This document shows positions 53,526 through 63,349 of a DNA stretch of 64,000 nucleotides, piece by piece. The position numbers were made by a program, and so were the translations under genes. Position 1 is the first letter of the stretch, and every line of letters starts with the position of its first letter. Source of the DNA: Methylophilus sp. 42 (GTDB taxonomy: Bacteria; Pseudomonadota; Gammaproteobacteria; Burkholderiales; Methylophilaceae); NCBI RefSeq assembly GCF_000384155.1, contig NZ_KB913031.1, forward strand, positions 1,612,001 to 1,676,000, in the 5' to 3' direction. The notes beneath the pieces are model-generated. The model saw only the letters and a program-made list of their open reading frames with translations. It was not told the origin of the DNA and made no database searches.

Positions 53526-53897
53526 CTAATCGTATTTGACGTAGCTGAAGCGCAGGTCACTCTCTGGCGTACCTTCCAGTGCAGAGCCTGCTTGTAACTG
53601 CGGCTGCCATTGCACTACCTCTTCAATTTTGCGTGCCAGTTCGATGTCTTTCATCGTAATGCCTTTGGCGCTGTGTGTGCACAGTTTGACGATGACGAAG
53701 GCATAGGACACGGTTAAGTCTGGATGATGCCAGGCAGCTTCGGCCAGATGACCAACGGTGTTGACCACCATCAGTGTGCCCTTCCAGCTGTTGGTTTTAT
53801 ATTTACGGCGGATCCAGCCATCCTCATACACCCAATGCGGTAATGATTCAGAAAAATGTTGCTGGATTTCTTGCTCGGTGAGTACCTGATCGGTCAT
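53526..53897 (-). CDS. Pterin-4a-carbinolamine dehydratase
   Basis: This encodes 123 residues. AEAAWHHPDLTVSYAFVIVKLCTH carries the conserved His-His-Pro and the later His, and ITMKDIELARKIEEV completes the family pattern. The classic role is to dehydrate 4a-hydroxy-tetrahydropterin after aromatic amino acid hydroxylation, but no hydroxylase is near. Its position behind the H4MPT genes suggests a job in pterin cofactor synthesis or repair; that is inference. Confidence 0.9.
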   Translation of the reverse strand: MTDQVLTEQEIQQHFSESLPHWVYEDGWIRRKYKTNSWKGTLMVVNTVGHLAEAAWHHPDLTVSYAFVIVKLCTHSAKGITMKDIELARKIEEVVQWQPQLQAGSALEGTPESDLRFSYVKYD

Positions 53898-53957
53898 AAC
53901 GCCCTCCTGACTATAGGCTACTAAAGCGTTACAGTATACCTCAGCTCGCCGTCGAGC

Positions 53958-54809
53958 TTAAGCGCGGCTTTCTTTCAGTAATGAAAGCATGGCGGTGATC
54001 ACCGTCAGGTCGGCACTGGTGCCTGGATTAATCTTTTCCTGCTTGAGTGACTGATCCCATTTTAGTAAATCAGGCATGTAGTGTTTCGGGTTCTCCAGGG
54101 CAACAAAGGCCTGGTAATGCACACCGGCGGCCAGCTGTACTTCTACTGCTCTGGCCTGGCCATATTTTCTGGCGATATGGCTGTCTGGTACGCTCGCCAG
54201 CCAATATAAATAAACGGCCGTTAATGCCCAGGCAGGTCGCTGCCAGCGTTGGTAACAATCAGTGTAAAGTGGTATCGCAGCCGTAAAAATACTGGCATAG
54301 CCATCCGCATACTGGCGTGCCAGCATGTCATTCGCGCTCGCTAATTGCATAGCTTCCAGCAAGGTGATTTGCGGCGCCTGTGATACATCATGTTCGTCTC
54401 GCTGACCCATGCCGGCCGGGCTGACCAGGCGGATGCCCTCATAGACCGAGGCTGCATCGTCCACGGTGGTTTGCTGTAACACTTGCTGTAAACCTGCTGA
54501 CAGCGATAACTGTGGATATTGCAGGTAAGCTTGTACCACTGGGGCCGCCAGCAAAACAATGCCCAAATTGGTATTGCAGCCTACTTTGGCGTGGGTCGCC
54601 TGCAAAGCGTGCAAAATACGCTGGCCCAGTGTCCTGCTGCCGAATAGCTGATCATCACACAATGCTGGCGCAGAAACTTCGGCGCTATGGATAAAGTCCT
54701 GCACCCGCATGCCATGGCCATCGGCAAAGATATGCACATTGCCAGGCTTGAGGGCTTCCAGTTCGGCCAGGCAGGCGTTCAGGTAGGCTTGCTGTACGGC
54801 TGCGCTCAT
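53958..54809 (-). CDS. CitG/MdcB-like triphosphoribosyl-dephospho-CoA synthase family protein
   Basis: This encodes 283 residues. ALKPGNVHIFADGHGM, CNTNLGIVLLAAP and NPGTSADLTVITAML are the family motifs. CitG makes the prosthetic group of citrate lyase, but no citrate lyase or malonate decarboxylase gene is nearby. It overlaps the ATP-grasp gene by four bases (ATGA), so it belongs to the H4MPT set, where such a gene is common in methylotrophs and may act in cofactor biosynthesis. Its true substrate is not established. Confidence 0.85.
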   Translation of the reverse strand: MSAAVQQAYLNACLAELEALKPGNVHIFADGHGMRVQDFIHSAEVSAPALCDDQLFGSRTLGQRILHALQATHAKVGCNTNLGIVLLAAPVVQAYLQYPQLSLSAGLQQVLQQTTVDDAASVYEGIRLVSPAGMGQRDEHDVSQAPQITLLEAMQLASANDMLARQYADGYASIFTAAIPLYTDCYQRWQRPAWALTAVYLYWLASVPDSHIARKYGQARAVEVQLAAGVHYQAFVALENPKHYMPDLLKWDQSLKQEKINPGTSADLTVITAMLSLLKESRA

Positions 54810-55717
54810 GGCTGGCCTTCTGCCACGTTGGCCAATTGCAGTAAATCATTCACCAATACATCGGCAATCTCAAAATGGGTAATGCTTTGCAGGCCGCGCC
54901 AGGCTGGAATACTGTTGACTTCGATCACCCATAACTTGCCATGTTTATCGCGCATCACATCTACGCCAGCATAATCAATGCCGACAGCCTGCGCAGCTTT
55001 GACGCCAATGTCAGCCACATCGACCTCATCACATGCGCTGCAGCGTGCACCACGCGCCACGTTATGCAGCCAGCTATCGCCCTGCCGTTTCATGACTGCA
55101 ATGGGCTCGCCGCGCACTACAAATACGCGGTAATCATGTTGATAAGGGCCGCAATCAATCTTCTCTTGCAGGTAATAAACGCCATCGACGAACTGGTCTT
55201 GCGGCAGCGCAAACTGAGCGCGTGTTTCGATTAAGCGTACGCCCTTGCCTTGTGAACCGAATAGCGGCTTGATCACCAGAGTTTTCCCGGTATCCAGCGC
55301 TTGCTGCATAATGCTATGCGCCACGTCACGGTGCTCGCACACCCAGGTATTAGGCGTGGCCACGCCCTGCTCAACCAGCAATTGGCTGGTCAGGCCTTTG
55401 TCCACCGTGGTTTCAATGGCACGCGCGTGGTTATAAATGGTCATCCCCTGGCGTTGCAAGGTATGCAAAAGATTCATGCGCGTGATAATTTGCTGCGTAG
55501 TACCGGCAGCGACACCACGTACAAATGCCAATGGTGCGCACTGACTCAAACCGGGAATATGTACAGTGACCTGCTGTTGAGCAATACTGATATGGCAACT
55601 ATCGAGTGACACCATATGTGCATGCCAGCCGCGGCGTGCAAATGCCTGTGCCAGGCTTTGGCCATGCCAGCCACCAGCCTGGGCCACTTCGTCAGTGAAA
55701 ATGGGAATAACTTGCAT
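54806..55717 (-). CDS. RimK-like ATP-grasp ligase of the H4MPT cluster
   Basis: This encodes 303 residues from the ATG at 55717; the frame opens at a GTG at 55747 with no better signal. The ATP-grasp parts are visible: TLVIKPLFGSQGKGVRLIE (ATP-binding), DYRVFVVRGEPIAVMKR, and VDVMRDKHGKLWVIEVNSIPAW (metal ligands). RimK-type ligases add glutamate to an acceptor; in archaea MptN glutamylates H4MPT. A role in adding the glutamate-type side chain to methanopterin is plausible but unproved. Confidence 0.87.
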   Translation of the reverse strand: MQVIPIFTDEVAQAGGWHGQSLAQAFARRGWHAHMVSLDSCHISIAQQQVTVHIPGLSQCAPLAFVRGVAAGTTQQIITRMNLLHTLQRQGMTIYNHARAIETTVDKGLTSQLLVEQGVATPNTWVCEHRDVAHSIMQQALDTGKTLVIKPLFGSQGKGVRLIETRAQFALPQDQFVDGVYYLQEKIDCGPYQHDYRVFVVRGEPIAVMKRQGDSWLHNVARGARCSACDEVDVADIGVKAAQAVGIDYAGVDVMRDKHGKLWVIEVNSIPAWRGLQSITHFEIADVLVNDLLQLANVAEGQP

Positions 55718-55834
55718 AAGGCAGTTTCTAAAAAATAACGCGGGCACATTGCATCTAATGCATTGTATCCCGCGCTTTTATTACTCGTGTGTGTATTTCT
55801 TTAGGGTGTATATTTCTTTAGTAAAACTTTAAAT

Positions 55835-56809
55835 TTAACTACCAAATGATTGATTCAAAAGGTCTTCGTTGAATTTTCCGGCAAAGAATGTTTTGCCTGA
55901 TTTAAGGTTGGTCACGCTTACTTTGGCTGGCGAGAACAACATCGGGTCAATCTGATAAAAGTCCATGTTCACCGCTTTAAACACGTCGGCAAATGGGCGG
56001 CCATAGTCTTTAGAGGATGACGAAGGTAATTGTTGAGCCAACTGCTCAGCAGCGGCATCGTCAGTATTGACGAACAGCTGCACAAAACCACCAAACAGGA
56101 TGGCGTCATTGGTACGGCCCATGCCGACAATAAAGTCTGGCGATGGCGCAGGGATAGGTGCAACGCCATAGCCATCGACAATGGCACTCAAGTCAAAATG
56201 CAAGGTATGACATTTGTGCAATGCAACCTCCAGCACGCGCGCGGTCACTTGCAGTGAACCGGCAACGCTGCGTGTGGGCGTCAGAATAAAAGTCAGCTTG
56301 TTGGCGGGTAAACCGGTGTCCCTGGCCACTTTTTCAATTACTTGCACTGGCGGCACTTTATCGGTTTCCAGTACTAATACCGTTTGTTCGCCTTTGTCGC
56401 TGTAGTTGATGTCCTTAAACACCTCTTCGCGCTGTGCAATGGCACGGGCAGGGCCACTACCGAGTGAGAAAAACTTTTCGTGTGACAATGCCCAGCCGGC
56501 ATATTGACTGCCCAGGCAGGCAATCACCGGCTGTTTGGCCGTCACCACGACACTCAGTGGCCAGTTGGCAAACTGTGGCACATGGCGCAAAGCGACGCTA
56601 CCCAAGCCACCCATGCAAATTTCGGCAATAATACGGCCAGCTTCCAGCCCGCCCGGCGCCTGAATGCCGGCGTCAACGATGGTCGCGCCGCTTTCATGCG
56701 TAGATACCGCACAGCCCAGGGCTGGTGCGTTGGCAATCAGCTCGGCCACCAGCGGTGCACTATACTGCTGTACGCTAATGGATGTTGAATTCGATGTTGT
56801 CACAGACAT
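55835..56809 (-). CDS. mch: Methenyltetrahydromethanopterin cyclohydrolase
   Basis: This encodes 324 residues, full length for the family. VSTHESGATIVDAGIQAPGGLEAG near the N-terminus, ICMGGLGSV, FSLGSGPARAIA and the C-terminal MLFSPAKVSVTNLKSGKTF are typical. The enzyme converts methenyl-H4MPT to formyl-H4MPT in formaldehyde oxidation. GGGGGA lies before the ATG. Its start is inside the end of the orf17-type gene (35-base overlap), a sign of tight coupling. Confidence 0.96.
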   Translation of the reverse strand: MSVTTSNSTSISVQQYSAPLVAELIANAPALGCAVSTHESGATIVDAGIQAPGGLEAGRIIAEICMGGLGSVALRHVPQFANWPLSVVVTAKQPVIACLGSQYAGWALSHEKFFSLGSGPARAIAQREEVFKDINYSDKGEQTVLVLETDKVPPVQVIEKVARDTGLPANKLTFILTPTRSVAGSLQVTARVLEVALHKCHTLHFDLSAIVDGYGVAPIPAPSPDFIVGMGRTNDAILFGGFVQLFVNTDDAAAEQLAQQLPSSSSKDYGRPFADVFKAVNMDFYQIDPMLFSPAKVSVTNLKSGKTFFAGKFNEDLLNQSFGS

Positions 56810-57872
56810 AAGTCCCCCATAATTTTTCTAAACGTGTTTTTTTATCCAGCAAAGCCTGTTGTACTTCGCGGTCTGATTGCCCTTCTGCATAGACACTGCA
56901 AATGGGTTGCCCGGCAGTGATATTGCCACCACAAGGCCTGTCTTCCAGCCAGTCTGGAAAGCTTAACTGGCTGACATCTATCGTTTTTCTCGCATACATG
57001 ATGCAATGACTTGCCGCGTTTGTTTGTTGCGCTAGCGCAGGCACAGCCTCATGCAGGCAACTGGCTATATGCGCTTGTATTAATGGCAGCGCCATATATA
57101 AACGCATACTGGCACTCAGCCTTGGATTGACTTCAATGACATGTAAAGTGCCCTCATGCCAAATCGCATCAATACTATTGATGCCAACCAAACCTAATGC
57201 TGGCACCAGTGCCTGCAATACATGATTTGCGGCTTCATATAGCAACGCATCATGCAAGCGCGTGGCGCCAGCATAAGCGTAACTGTCTGCATGTTGCCTG
57301 AGTGCATGCACACCTATCAAGGTGACAGACTGCGCATGCGCTAAAAATAATATACCTATTGCCTGCCCCGGCTGGAATGCTTGCCAGTAGCCACGCTCAA
57401 CTTCATCCATCTCGGATTGCCAATGTTGTACATGGCTGCCACCGCACTGCCCTGCCTGCTTATATAACCACTGCCCTGTTGCTGGTTGAGTGTCAGTAAT
57501 TGACGGCGACTGCACACTATGTACATTGCAACATGCCTTTAGCCATTGCGGGGTTTTCACACGACCAACCGTTGCGGGCAGATTAGCGAGTAAAGCATAA
57601 CGGGCAGACAACACATGGTAGCTTGCCAGATTGGCTTCCAATCCCGAGCCGATCAAGACTGCATCGGGCTGAAAAGCATCTAATGCTGCAAACAAACCTG
57701 CCATTTCATCGCCAGGCTGCTGTTCGCATAGACCTGGCCATTGATATACCGATTGTGCGGCCTGCCGCGTATCCGCATCTGCAAACGCATCGACGGCGAA
57801 TACGCTAAATCCCTCTTGTTGCGCCATCTGGCTATAGATGCGCGCACTTTGAGACAAGATTGCCAGCCGCAA
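56775..57872 (-). CDS. ATP-grasp protein of the methylotrophy cluster (orf17 type)
   Basis: This encodes 365 residues. The start is a TTG at 57872, supported by AAGGTG that overlaps the mtdB stop. An N-terminal Rossmann-like part (RLAILSQSARIYSQMA) is followed by ATP-grasp features (QWLYKQAGQCGGSHVQHW, and GTLHVIEVNPRLSASMRLY with the metal-binding Glu and Asn). It corresponds to orf17 of Methylobacterium extorquens, which is needed for H4MPT synthesis. The acceptor is unknown. It is eight bases after mtdB and overlaps mch. Confidence 0.85.
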   Translation of the reverse strand: MRLAILSQSARIYSQMAQQEGFSVFAVDAFADADTRQAAQSVYQWPGLCEQQPGDEMAGLFAALDAFQPDAVLIGSGLEANLASYHVLSARYALLANLPATVGRVKTPQWLKACCNVHSVQSPSITDTQPATGQWLYKQAGQCGGSHVQHWQSEMDEVERGYWQAFQPGQAIGILFLAHAQSVTLIGVHALRQHADSYAYAGATRLHDALLYEAANHVLQALVPALGLVGINSIDAIWHEGTLHVIEVNPRLSASMRLYMALPLIQAHIASCLHEAVPALAQQTNAASHCIMYARKTIDVSQLSFPDWLEDRPCGGNITAGQPICSVYAEGQSDREVQQALLDKKTRLEKLWGTYVCDNIEFNIH

Positions 57873-57880
57873 GAATCACC

Positions 57881-58774
57881 TTATTCTACGTGCGCACAGG
57901 CATATTCATAGGCCTGATGGTAATCAATATGCATCGGGCTTTCGCTTTGCAACATCTGCTCCAGCAATTTGTTCTGTGTGACATACTTCAGTTGACCAAT
58001 GGCCAACGCGCCAAACCCTGCTACTTGCGTACCCTCAATCAGGCCGCCATTAGAGAAGGTATCGACACCCTCAATCCCGGAGGGCGGCACGGCGTTAACA
58101 TCAGCCACGACTTTCAGCGTTTTGGAGTTGGCAAACTGGGCCACTTCCAGCACACGAATGCCTGCTGGTGTTGCGCACAACGCAACGGTTGCTTCATTTA
58201 AGACGGCAATTTTGGCGGCTTCAGTACTGCCATCAACGACTTGTAATGTCACGCCATAGCTGGAGGACAATTTATCCACATAGGCTTGCATGCTCTCTAC
58301 GCCAGCATGCGCCACCATAAATACCGTCGATCCCTGGCGGGCAGCAATCAATGCGGCGGTGGAGCCAACAGTGCCACTGGCACCAAAAATAGCGATTTTT
58401 TCTTTGCCCAGGCCGCTGCCAGATTTTTGCAAATAGAAATCAACCTTGGCCAGCATGGCGGCCGCGGTGGTAAATGCACCAGAAGGATCAGAGAATGTGT
58501 GACATTCAAATGGCTTAAACATGGCACTGCGTGCCTGTTTCTGCATTTCGAGAGCAACCTGGATATCGCGGCCACCAAAGAACAGCGCCTGTTGCTTTAA
58601 ACCACTCGGACTGCGGGAGAAAATCGCATCTTGCGTCAGCGCAACGATTTCATTCAAGGTCACATCGGTGTAAGAAATAATTTTTTCGTAGCCGGCATCA
58701 AACGCCATATTCACATCAAATGGGCTGGCATTTTTTGCGGCTGTAAACAAATGCATAATACTGGTTTTTTTCAT
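57881..58774 (-). CDS. mtdB: Methylene-tetrahydromethanopterin dehydrogenase
   Basis: This encodes 297 residues from the ATG at 58774, chosen for the G-rich Shine-Dalgarno just upstream; the frame extends to 58825. MHLFTAAKNASPFDVNMAFDAGY and FGGRDIQVALEMQ mark the substrate domain, and IAIFGASGTVGSTAALIAA is the NAD(P)-binding loop. It oxidises methylene-H4MPT to methenyl-H4MPT with NAD(P), just before the step of Mch. This is a hallmark methylotrophy gene. The expected fae gene is not in the window. Confidence 0.95.
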   Translation of the reverse strand: MKKTSIMHLFTAAKNASPFDVNMAFDAGYEKIISYTDVTLNEIVALTQDAIFSRSPSGLKQQALFFGGRDIQVALEMQKQARSAMFKPFECHTFSDPSGAFTTAAAMLAKVDFYLQKSGSGLGKEKIAIFGASGTVGSTAALIAARQGSTVFMVAHAGVESMQAYVDKLSSSYGVTLQVVDGSTEAAKIAVLNEATVALCATPAGIRVLEVAQFANSKTLKVVADVNAVPPSGIEGVDTFSNGGLIEGTQVAGFGALAIGQLKYVTQNKLLEQMLQSESPMHIDYHQAYEYACAHVE

Positions 58775-58894
58775 TATTCCCCCCCGGAACCGTTCGTTAA
58801 TCAAACCTACAGCCAATATACACACTTCCAGCGCAGTTCAAAATAAAGAGTAGACCGTGAAAATCATAACTTTTCAAAATTATCTTAAAAAGTT

Positions 58895-59869
58895 TTAATT
58901 TGCCACATCTTCTATCTTAATACATGCAGGCTGATTCACTGCCGCGCTGACCAGAAAACCGAGCGTGGTCTGCTCGGCATATTCTTTAAAGAGTTGCATT
59001 TGCATGCCGACCGCCTCGGCACGCGATGGGAGCAGCACAAAACCGGTCGGCCCCCAGGAGGTTTGCCCGACACCGGCATAGCCCTGCTGCTGCAATGTTT
59101 GCAAGATACCGGCGACCGCTTTGCTGGCATAGGCGCCGCCTTGTGCAGGCGCAAAGTACTCAGCATTATAGGCTTGCAGTGCACCGATAAACTGGCTGAA
59201 CCCGGCAAAGTCTTGCTCGATGAGTGCTGGCAGGCCCAGGCTCAATAACTGTTGCTGTATCGCTTGTGTGGCCGCCAATGATTGTGGTGCCAACTGTTTG
59301 AATGCGGTTTTCTCGCCTTGTCCGTGCAGGCCATCGCGACTGTTGTCCATAATCAATAAAAAATGCCAGTCGGACGGAAACGCATGGCGCGCCAGCATAG
59401 GTGGCACTATCGTCTGCGCATTGCGGCCACCATCAATCACCAAACCACCATGTTCAAACGTGGCGATGCCTATGCCTGAACGGGCGCCACGCTGGTGAAT
59501 CGCAGCAATCGCGGCGGCTTCTACTGGTCTATCTAATAAACTGTTGGCTGCTGCGCCTAACGCCAGGGCCATTTGTGTGCCTGAGCCCAGGCCGCCATGA
59601 CGTGGAATCGCCTGTTGAATGGTCACGTTCAGCTCGGCATGCGTTTCGCAGGCAGCTAAATGGCGTTGCAATATGACAGAGGCCCATGGATCCAATGCCA
59701 GCTGTTGCGGGCCGCCACTGATGCTTAATGAAGTTTGAAAGGCATCAATCGCGACGCCGACGCTGCCAAACTGACGTTGAGTCTCTCGACTCAAGTTGAA
59801 AAAACCGAGATGTAGGCGACCATAAGTGGTCACAGTGACCGTGCGCTCTGCGGGAATTACTGCATTCAT
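58895..59869 (-). CDS. mptG: Beta-ribofuranosylaminobenzene 5'-phosphate synthase
   Basis: This encodes 324 residues, a GHMP-like fold: TYGRLHLGFFNLSRETQRQFGSVG at the start, PRHGGLGSGTQMALALG (the glycine-rich loop), GARSGIGIATFEHGG and TSWGPTGFVL. It condenses p-aminobenzoate (as a 4-hydroxybenzoate analogue) with PRPP in the first committed step of methanopterin synthesis. It corresponds to orf4 in M. extorquens. It is first in the minus-strand H4MPT run; the 120-bp gap to mtdB contains an inverted repeat AACTTTT/AAAAGTT. Confidence 0.92.
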   Translation of the reverse strand: MNAVIPAERTVTVTTYGRLHLGFFNLSRETQRQFGSVGVAIDAFQTSLSISGGPQQLALDPWASVILQRHLAACETHAELNVTIQQAIPRHGGLGSGTQMALALGAAANSLLDRPVEAAAIAAIHQRGARSGIGIATFEHGGLVIDGGRNAQTIVPPMLARHAFPSDWHFLLIMDNSRDGLHGQGEKTAFKQLAPQSLAATQAIQQQLLSLGLPALIEQDFAGFSQFIGALQAYNAEYFAPAQGGAYASKAVAGILQTLQQQGYAGVGQTSWGPTGFVLLPSRAEAVGMQMQLFKEYAEQTTLGFLVSAAVNQPACIKIEDVAN

Positions 59870-59922
59870 GGCGTTTTATTATATTGATGCTAAAAAAAAT
59901 GAATTGCCACCCTTACGGCGAC

Positions 59923-59951
59923 GTGACATTAAAACATGATTTTGGCATAAT
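59923..59951 (+). promoter_or_regulatory. Sigma-70 promoter of ppsA and adjoining inverted repeat
   Basis: GTGACA (59923-59928), a 17-bp spacer and CATAAT (59946-59951) give a good promoter about 115 bp before the ppsA ATG. An inverted repeat AATGAC-N10-GTCATT (59949-59970) overlaps the -10 box and the start point, a common place for a repressor site. Confidence 0.5.
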
Positions 59952-60072
59952 GACCGCTATAAAAGTCATTCTGTAATCAGACGATGTCCGGCAAACAGCC
60001 TCTATTTATCGAATTCAATCCGTTGCATTCCGCGATAGATTACCACCAGTTTTAAATAATTAAGGGTTTTAT

Positions 60073-62445
60073 ATGGTAAGTCATGTTATTCCATTTGAGA
60101 ATCTACGAAACACTGATGTGCCGTCCGTAGGGGGCAAAAATGCTTCTTTGGGCGAAATGATTTCTCAACTCACAGCCAAGGGCGTACGCGTACCTACCGG
60201 CTTTGCGACCACCGCGGATGCTTATCGTGAGTTTTTGGCACAAGGTGGATTAAACAACAAGATCAACGACTTGCTTGATAAACTGAATGCAGACGACACC
60301 CAGGAATTGGCCCGTGTTGGTTCACAAATTCGCCAGTGGATTATGGAAGCCGAGTTTCCACAAGCGCTGCAAACAGCGATTGCTGAAAACTATGCCAAAC
60401 TGATTGAAAGATCAGCACAAGGCACTACCTTCGCGGTGCGTTCATCTGCGACGGCAGAAGACTTGCCGGATGCCTCTTTCGCCGGTCAGCAAGAGTCTTT
60501 CCTGAATATCCATGGCCTGGAAAACATTAACCACGCCATTAAAGAAGTATTTGCTTCTTTGTATAACGACCGTGCGATCTCCTACCGCGTACACAAAGGC
60601 TTTGTGCATGCAGATGTGGCTTTGTCCGCAGGCGTGCAACAAATGGTGCGTTCAGACATCGGCTGTGCCGGTGTGATGTTTACCATTGACACTGAATCTG
60701 GTCACCGCGATGTCGCGTTCATCACCTCCTCTTATGGTTTAGGTGAAACCGTGGTACAAGGCGCCGTCAACCCGGATGAGTTCTATGTGCATAAACCATT
60801 GCTGGCACAAGGCAAGCCAGCCATCGTCCGCCGTACTATGGGTTCAAAACTGATCAAAATGATCTTTTCTGATGCTACCCAGGCAGGTAAATCCACGCAT
60901 ACCGTGGACGTTGATGCTGCAGAAAGCAATCGTTACTCCCTGACAGACGCAGATATTCTGGAACTGGCTAGCTACGCGATGACGATTGAGCAACACTATG
61001 GCTGCCCAATGGACATTGAGTGGGGTAAAAACGGCCTGGATAACAAGCTGTACATCCTGCAAGCACGTCCTGAGACAGTAAAATCGCAAGAAGCGGCTAA
61101 AAACGTGACCGAAACCTTCAAACTGCAAAAGCACTCTTCAGTGCCTGTGGTTGCCGGCCGTGCCGTGACGCAGAAAGTAGGCGTGGGCCCGGTACGTATC
61201 GTGCTGGATCCGGCCGATATGCATGAAGTTCAACCAGGCGACGTGCTGGTTGCCGACATGACCGACCCTAACTGGGAACCCGTGATGAAGCGTGCCAGCG
61301 CACTGGTGACCAACCGTGGCGGCCGTACCTGCCATGCGGCGATTATTGCGCGTGAACTGGGTATCCCGGCGATTGTCGGCTCAGTGAATGCCACAGATTT
61401 GCTGCGTGATGGCGAAATGGTGACAGTGTCTTGTGCTGAAGGTGAAACTGGTTTTGTTTACCATGGCGCCCTGGACTTCGAAGTGTCTACGCAATCTAAC
61501 AGCGCACTGGCAAAACCACCTTGCAAGATCATGATGAACGTCGGCAACCCTGACATGGCGTTTACCTTTGCTCAAACACCAAACGATGGTGTAGGCCTGG
61601 CACGTTTGGAGTTCGTAATTAACAACATGGTTGGCATTCACCCGAAAGCCATCTTGAATGTCGATGCCATGCCAGCGGCCATTCAGGCAACGATCAAAAA
61701 CCGTGCACGTGGCTATGCCAGCCCAAAACAGTTTTATATTGATAAAGTGACAGAGGGTGTCGCAACCATTGCGGCCGCTTTCTATCCAAAACCAGTGATT
61801 GTACGTACGTCAGACTTCAAGTCTAACGAGTACAAAAAACTGGTTGGCGGTGACATTTATGAGCCGGATGAAGAAAACCCGATGATCGGTTTCCGTGGTG
61901 CGGCGCGTTATATGGCAGAAGACTTTAAAGAGTGCTTTGCCATGGAATGCCAGGCCATGAAAAAAGTGCGCGATGAACTGGGCCTGACCAACGTTGAGTT
62001 GATGATCCCATTTGTACGTACGTTGGAAGAAGCACGTGCCGTGACTGAAATCATGGCAGAGAACGGCCTCAAACGCGGTGAAAACGGCCTGCGCCTGATC
62101 ATGATGTGTGAAATCCCGGCCAATGCCTTGCTGGCAGAACAGTTCCTGGAATACTTCGATGGTTTCTCCATCGGCTCTAACGACCTGACCCAGCTGACAT
62201 TAGGCATGGACCGTGACTCCGGCATTTTGGCAGACGGGTTTGACGAGCGTAACGATGCGGTGAAAGTATTGCTGAAAATGGCGATCAACACCTGTAACCG
62301 CTTAGGCAAATACGTCGGCATTTGTGGTCAGGGCCCTTCTGACCATGAAGACTTTGCCGAATGGCTGGTGGCTGAGGGCATCCAGTCTGTGTCACTCAAC
62401 CCTGACACAGTGGTTGCCACTTGGCAGCGTTTGACCAAGAAGTAA
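60073..62445 (+). CDS. ppsA: Phosphoenolpyruvate synthase
   Basis: This encodes 790 residues, the family's usual length. The ATP-grasp-like N-terminal domain has [11 protein letters not shown] and [21 protein letters not shown]. The swivelling domain has the phospho-His in [15 protein letters not shown]. The C-terminal TIM barrel carries [39 protein letters not shown] and the Cys in GICGQGPSD. It makes PEP from pyruvate and ATP for gluconeogenesis, which obligate methylotrophs need for sugar synthesis. AAGGG precedes the ATG. It is followed by its regulator. Confidence 0.97.
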   Translation: MVSHVIPFENLRNTDVPSVGGKNASLGEMISQLTAKGVRVPTGFATTADAYREFLAQGGLNNKINDLLDKLNADDTQELARVGSQIRQWIMEAEFPQALQTAIAENYAKLIERSAQGTTFAVRSSATAEDLPDASFAGQQESFLNIHGLENINHAIKEVFASLYNDRAISYRVHKGFVHADVALSAGVQQMVRSDIGCAGVMFTIDTESGHRDVAFITSSYGLGETVVQGAVNPDEFYVHKPLLAQGKPAIVRRTMGSKLIKMIFSDATQAGKSTHTVDVDAAESNRYSLTDADILELASYAMTIEQHYGCPMDIEWGKNGLDNKLYILQARPETVKSQEAAKNVTETFKLQKHSSVPVVAGRAVTQKVGVGPVRIVLDPADMHEVQPGDVLVADMTDPNWEPVMKRASALVTNRGGRTCHAAIIARELGIPAIVGSVNATDLLRDGEMVTVSCAEGETGFVYHGALDFEVSTQSNSALAKPPCKIMMNVGNPDMAFTFAQTPNDGVGLARLEFVINNMVGIHPKAILNVDAMPAAIQATIKNRARGYASPKQFYIDKVTEGVATIAAAFYPKPVIVRTSDFKSNEYKKLVGGDIYEPDEENPMIGFRGAARYMAEDFKECFAMECQAMKKVRDELGLTNVELMIPFVRTLEEARAVTEIMAENGLKRGENGLRLIMMCEIPANALLAEQFLEYFDGFSIGSNDLTQLTLGMDRDSGILADGFDERNDAVKVLLKMAINTCNRLGKYVGICGQGPSDHEDFAEWLVAEGIQSVSLNPDTVVATWQRLTKK

Positions 62446-62486
62446 ACCTAGGTAGTAAACTTTAGCAATCAACTCAAGGCGTTACC

Positions 62487-63290
62487 ATGAATCACCGTTC
62501 TGTTTTTATTATTTCTGATGGCACGGGGATTACAGCTGGCGCCTTGAGCAAACTGCTGGAACACTTTCCGAATACCAAGTTCACCACTACTCGCCTGCCC
62601 TTCACGGACAATGACGAGAAAGTGCAAGCCGCTTTTGAGCATATCCAGAAGGTGGCTGCCCAGGATGGTATTCGCCCGATTGTGATTATGTCTGTCGGCA
62701 ATGGCGAACACCGCAATCACCTCAAGCAGGCCAATGCCTACTTTATTGATTTATTCCACCGTTTTATTTACCCGCTAGGCTCGGAGCTTAATCAGGAGCC
62801 ACTGACGGGTGCCAGCATTGCGTATAGCGCCATGGGCAACAGCTACTCTGAGCGCATGGAAGCCATTAATTTCACGCTCAATCATGATGACGGCATGACC
62901 AATACCGGTCTGGATGAAGCTGAAGTGATTCTGATTGGTGTGTCCCGCTGCGGTAAAACACCGACCAGCATTTACCTGGCCATGCAGTTTGGCATTAAAG
63001 CGGCCAACTACCCATTGATTCCAGAAGACTTTGAACGTGGCGCCTTACCTGCGGCTTTGCAAAAAAATATCGACAAGATTTTTGGCCTGACCATCAAGCC
63101 CGAGCGTTTGCACTCTGTGCGTAACGAACGCCGCCCTGATAGTTTTTATGCCTCACTGGATAACTGCCGCAAGGAAATTGAAATTGCTGAAGGCATGATG
63201 CGCAGTGCAGGCATTCCCTGGGCAGACTCCACCAGTCGTTCAATTGAAGAACTCTCTGCGCTGATCCTGCAAAAAATTCGCCAGCGCTAA
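62487..63290 (+). CDS. ppsR: PEP synthase regulatory protein (kinase/pyrophosphorylase)
   Basis: This encodes 267 residues of the DUF299 family. RSVFIISDGTGITAGALSKLL at the start and VILIGVSRCGKTPTSIYLAM (P-loop-like, with ADP binding) are diagnostic. It phosphorylates PpsA on a Thr next to the catalytic His using ADP, and reverses this with phosphate. It is 41 bp after ppsA and co-transcribed. Its stop lies inside the terminator at 63279-63304. Confidence 0.95.
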   Translation: MNHRSVFIISDGTGITAGALSKLLEHFPNTKFTTTRLPFTDNDEKVQAAFEHIQKVAAQDGIRPIVIMSVGNGEHRNHLKQANAYFIDLFHRFIYPLGSELNQEPLTGASIAYSAMGNSYSERMEAINFTLNHDDGMTNTGLDEAEVILIGVSRCGKTPTSIYLAMQFGIKAANYPLIPEDFERGALPAALQKNIDKIFGLTIKPERLHSVRNERRPDSFYASLDNCRKEIEIAEGMMRSAGIPWADSTSRSIEELSALILQKIRQR

Positions 63291-63304
63291 GGCTGGCGTT
63301 TTTT
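63279..63304 (+). terminator. Rho-independent terminator of ppsA-ppsR
   Basis: CGCCAGC, a six-base loop and GCTGGCG are followed by six T. It overlaps the ppsR stop codon. A second hairpin GGCGGC/GCCGCC at 63315-63331 has no T-run. Confidence 0.9.
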
Positions 63305-63349
63305 AAACCCTGACGGCGGCTTCTCGCCGCCTGACTTATCATGCAAACA

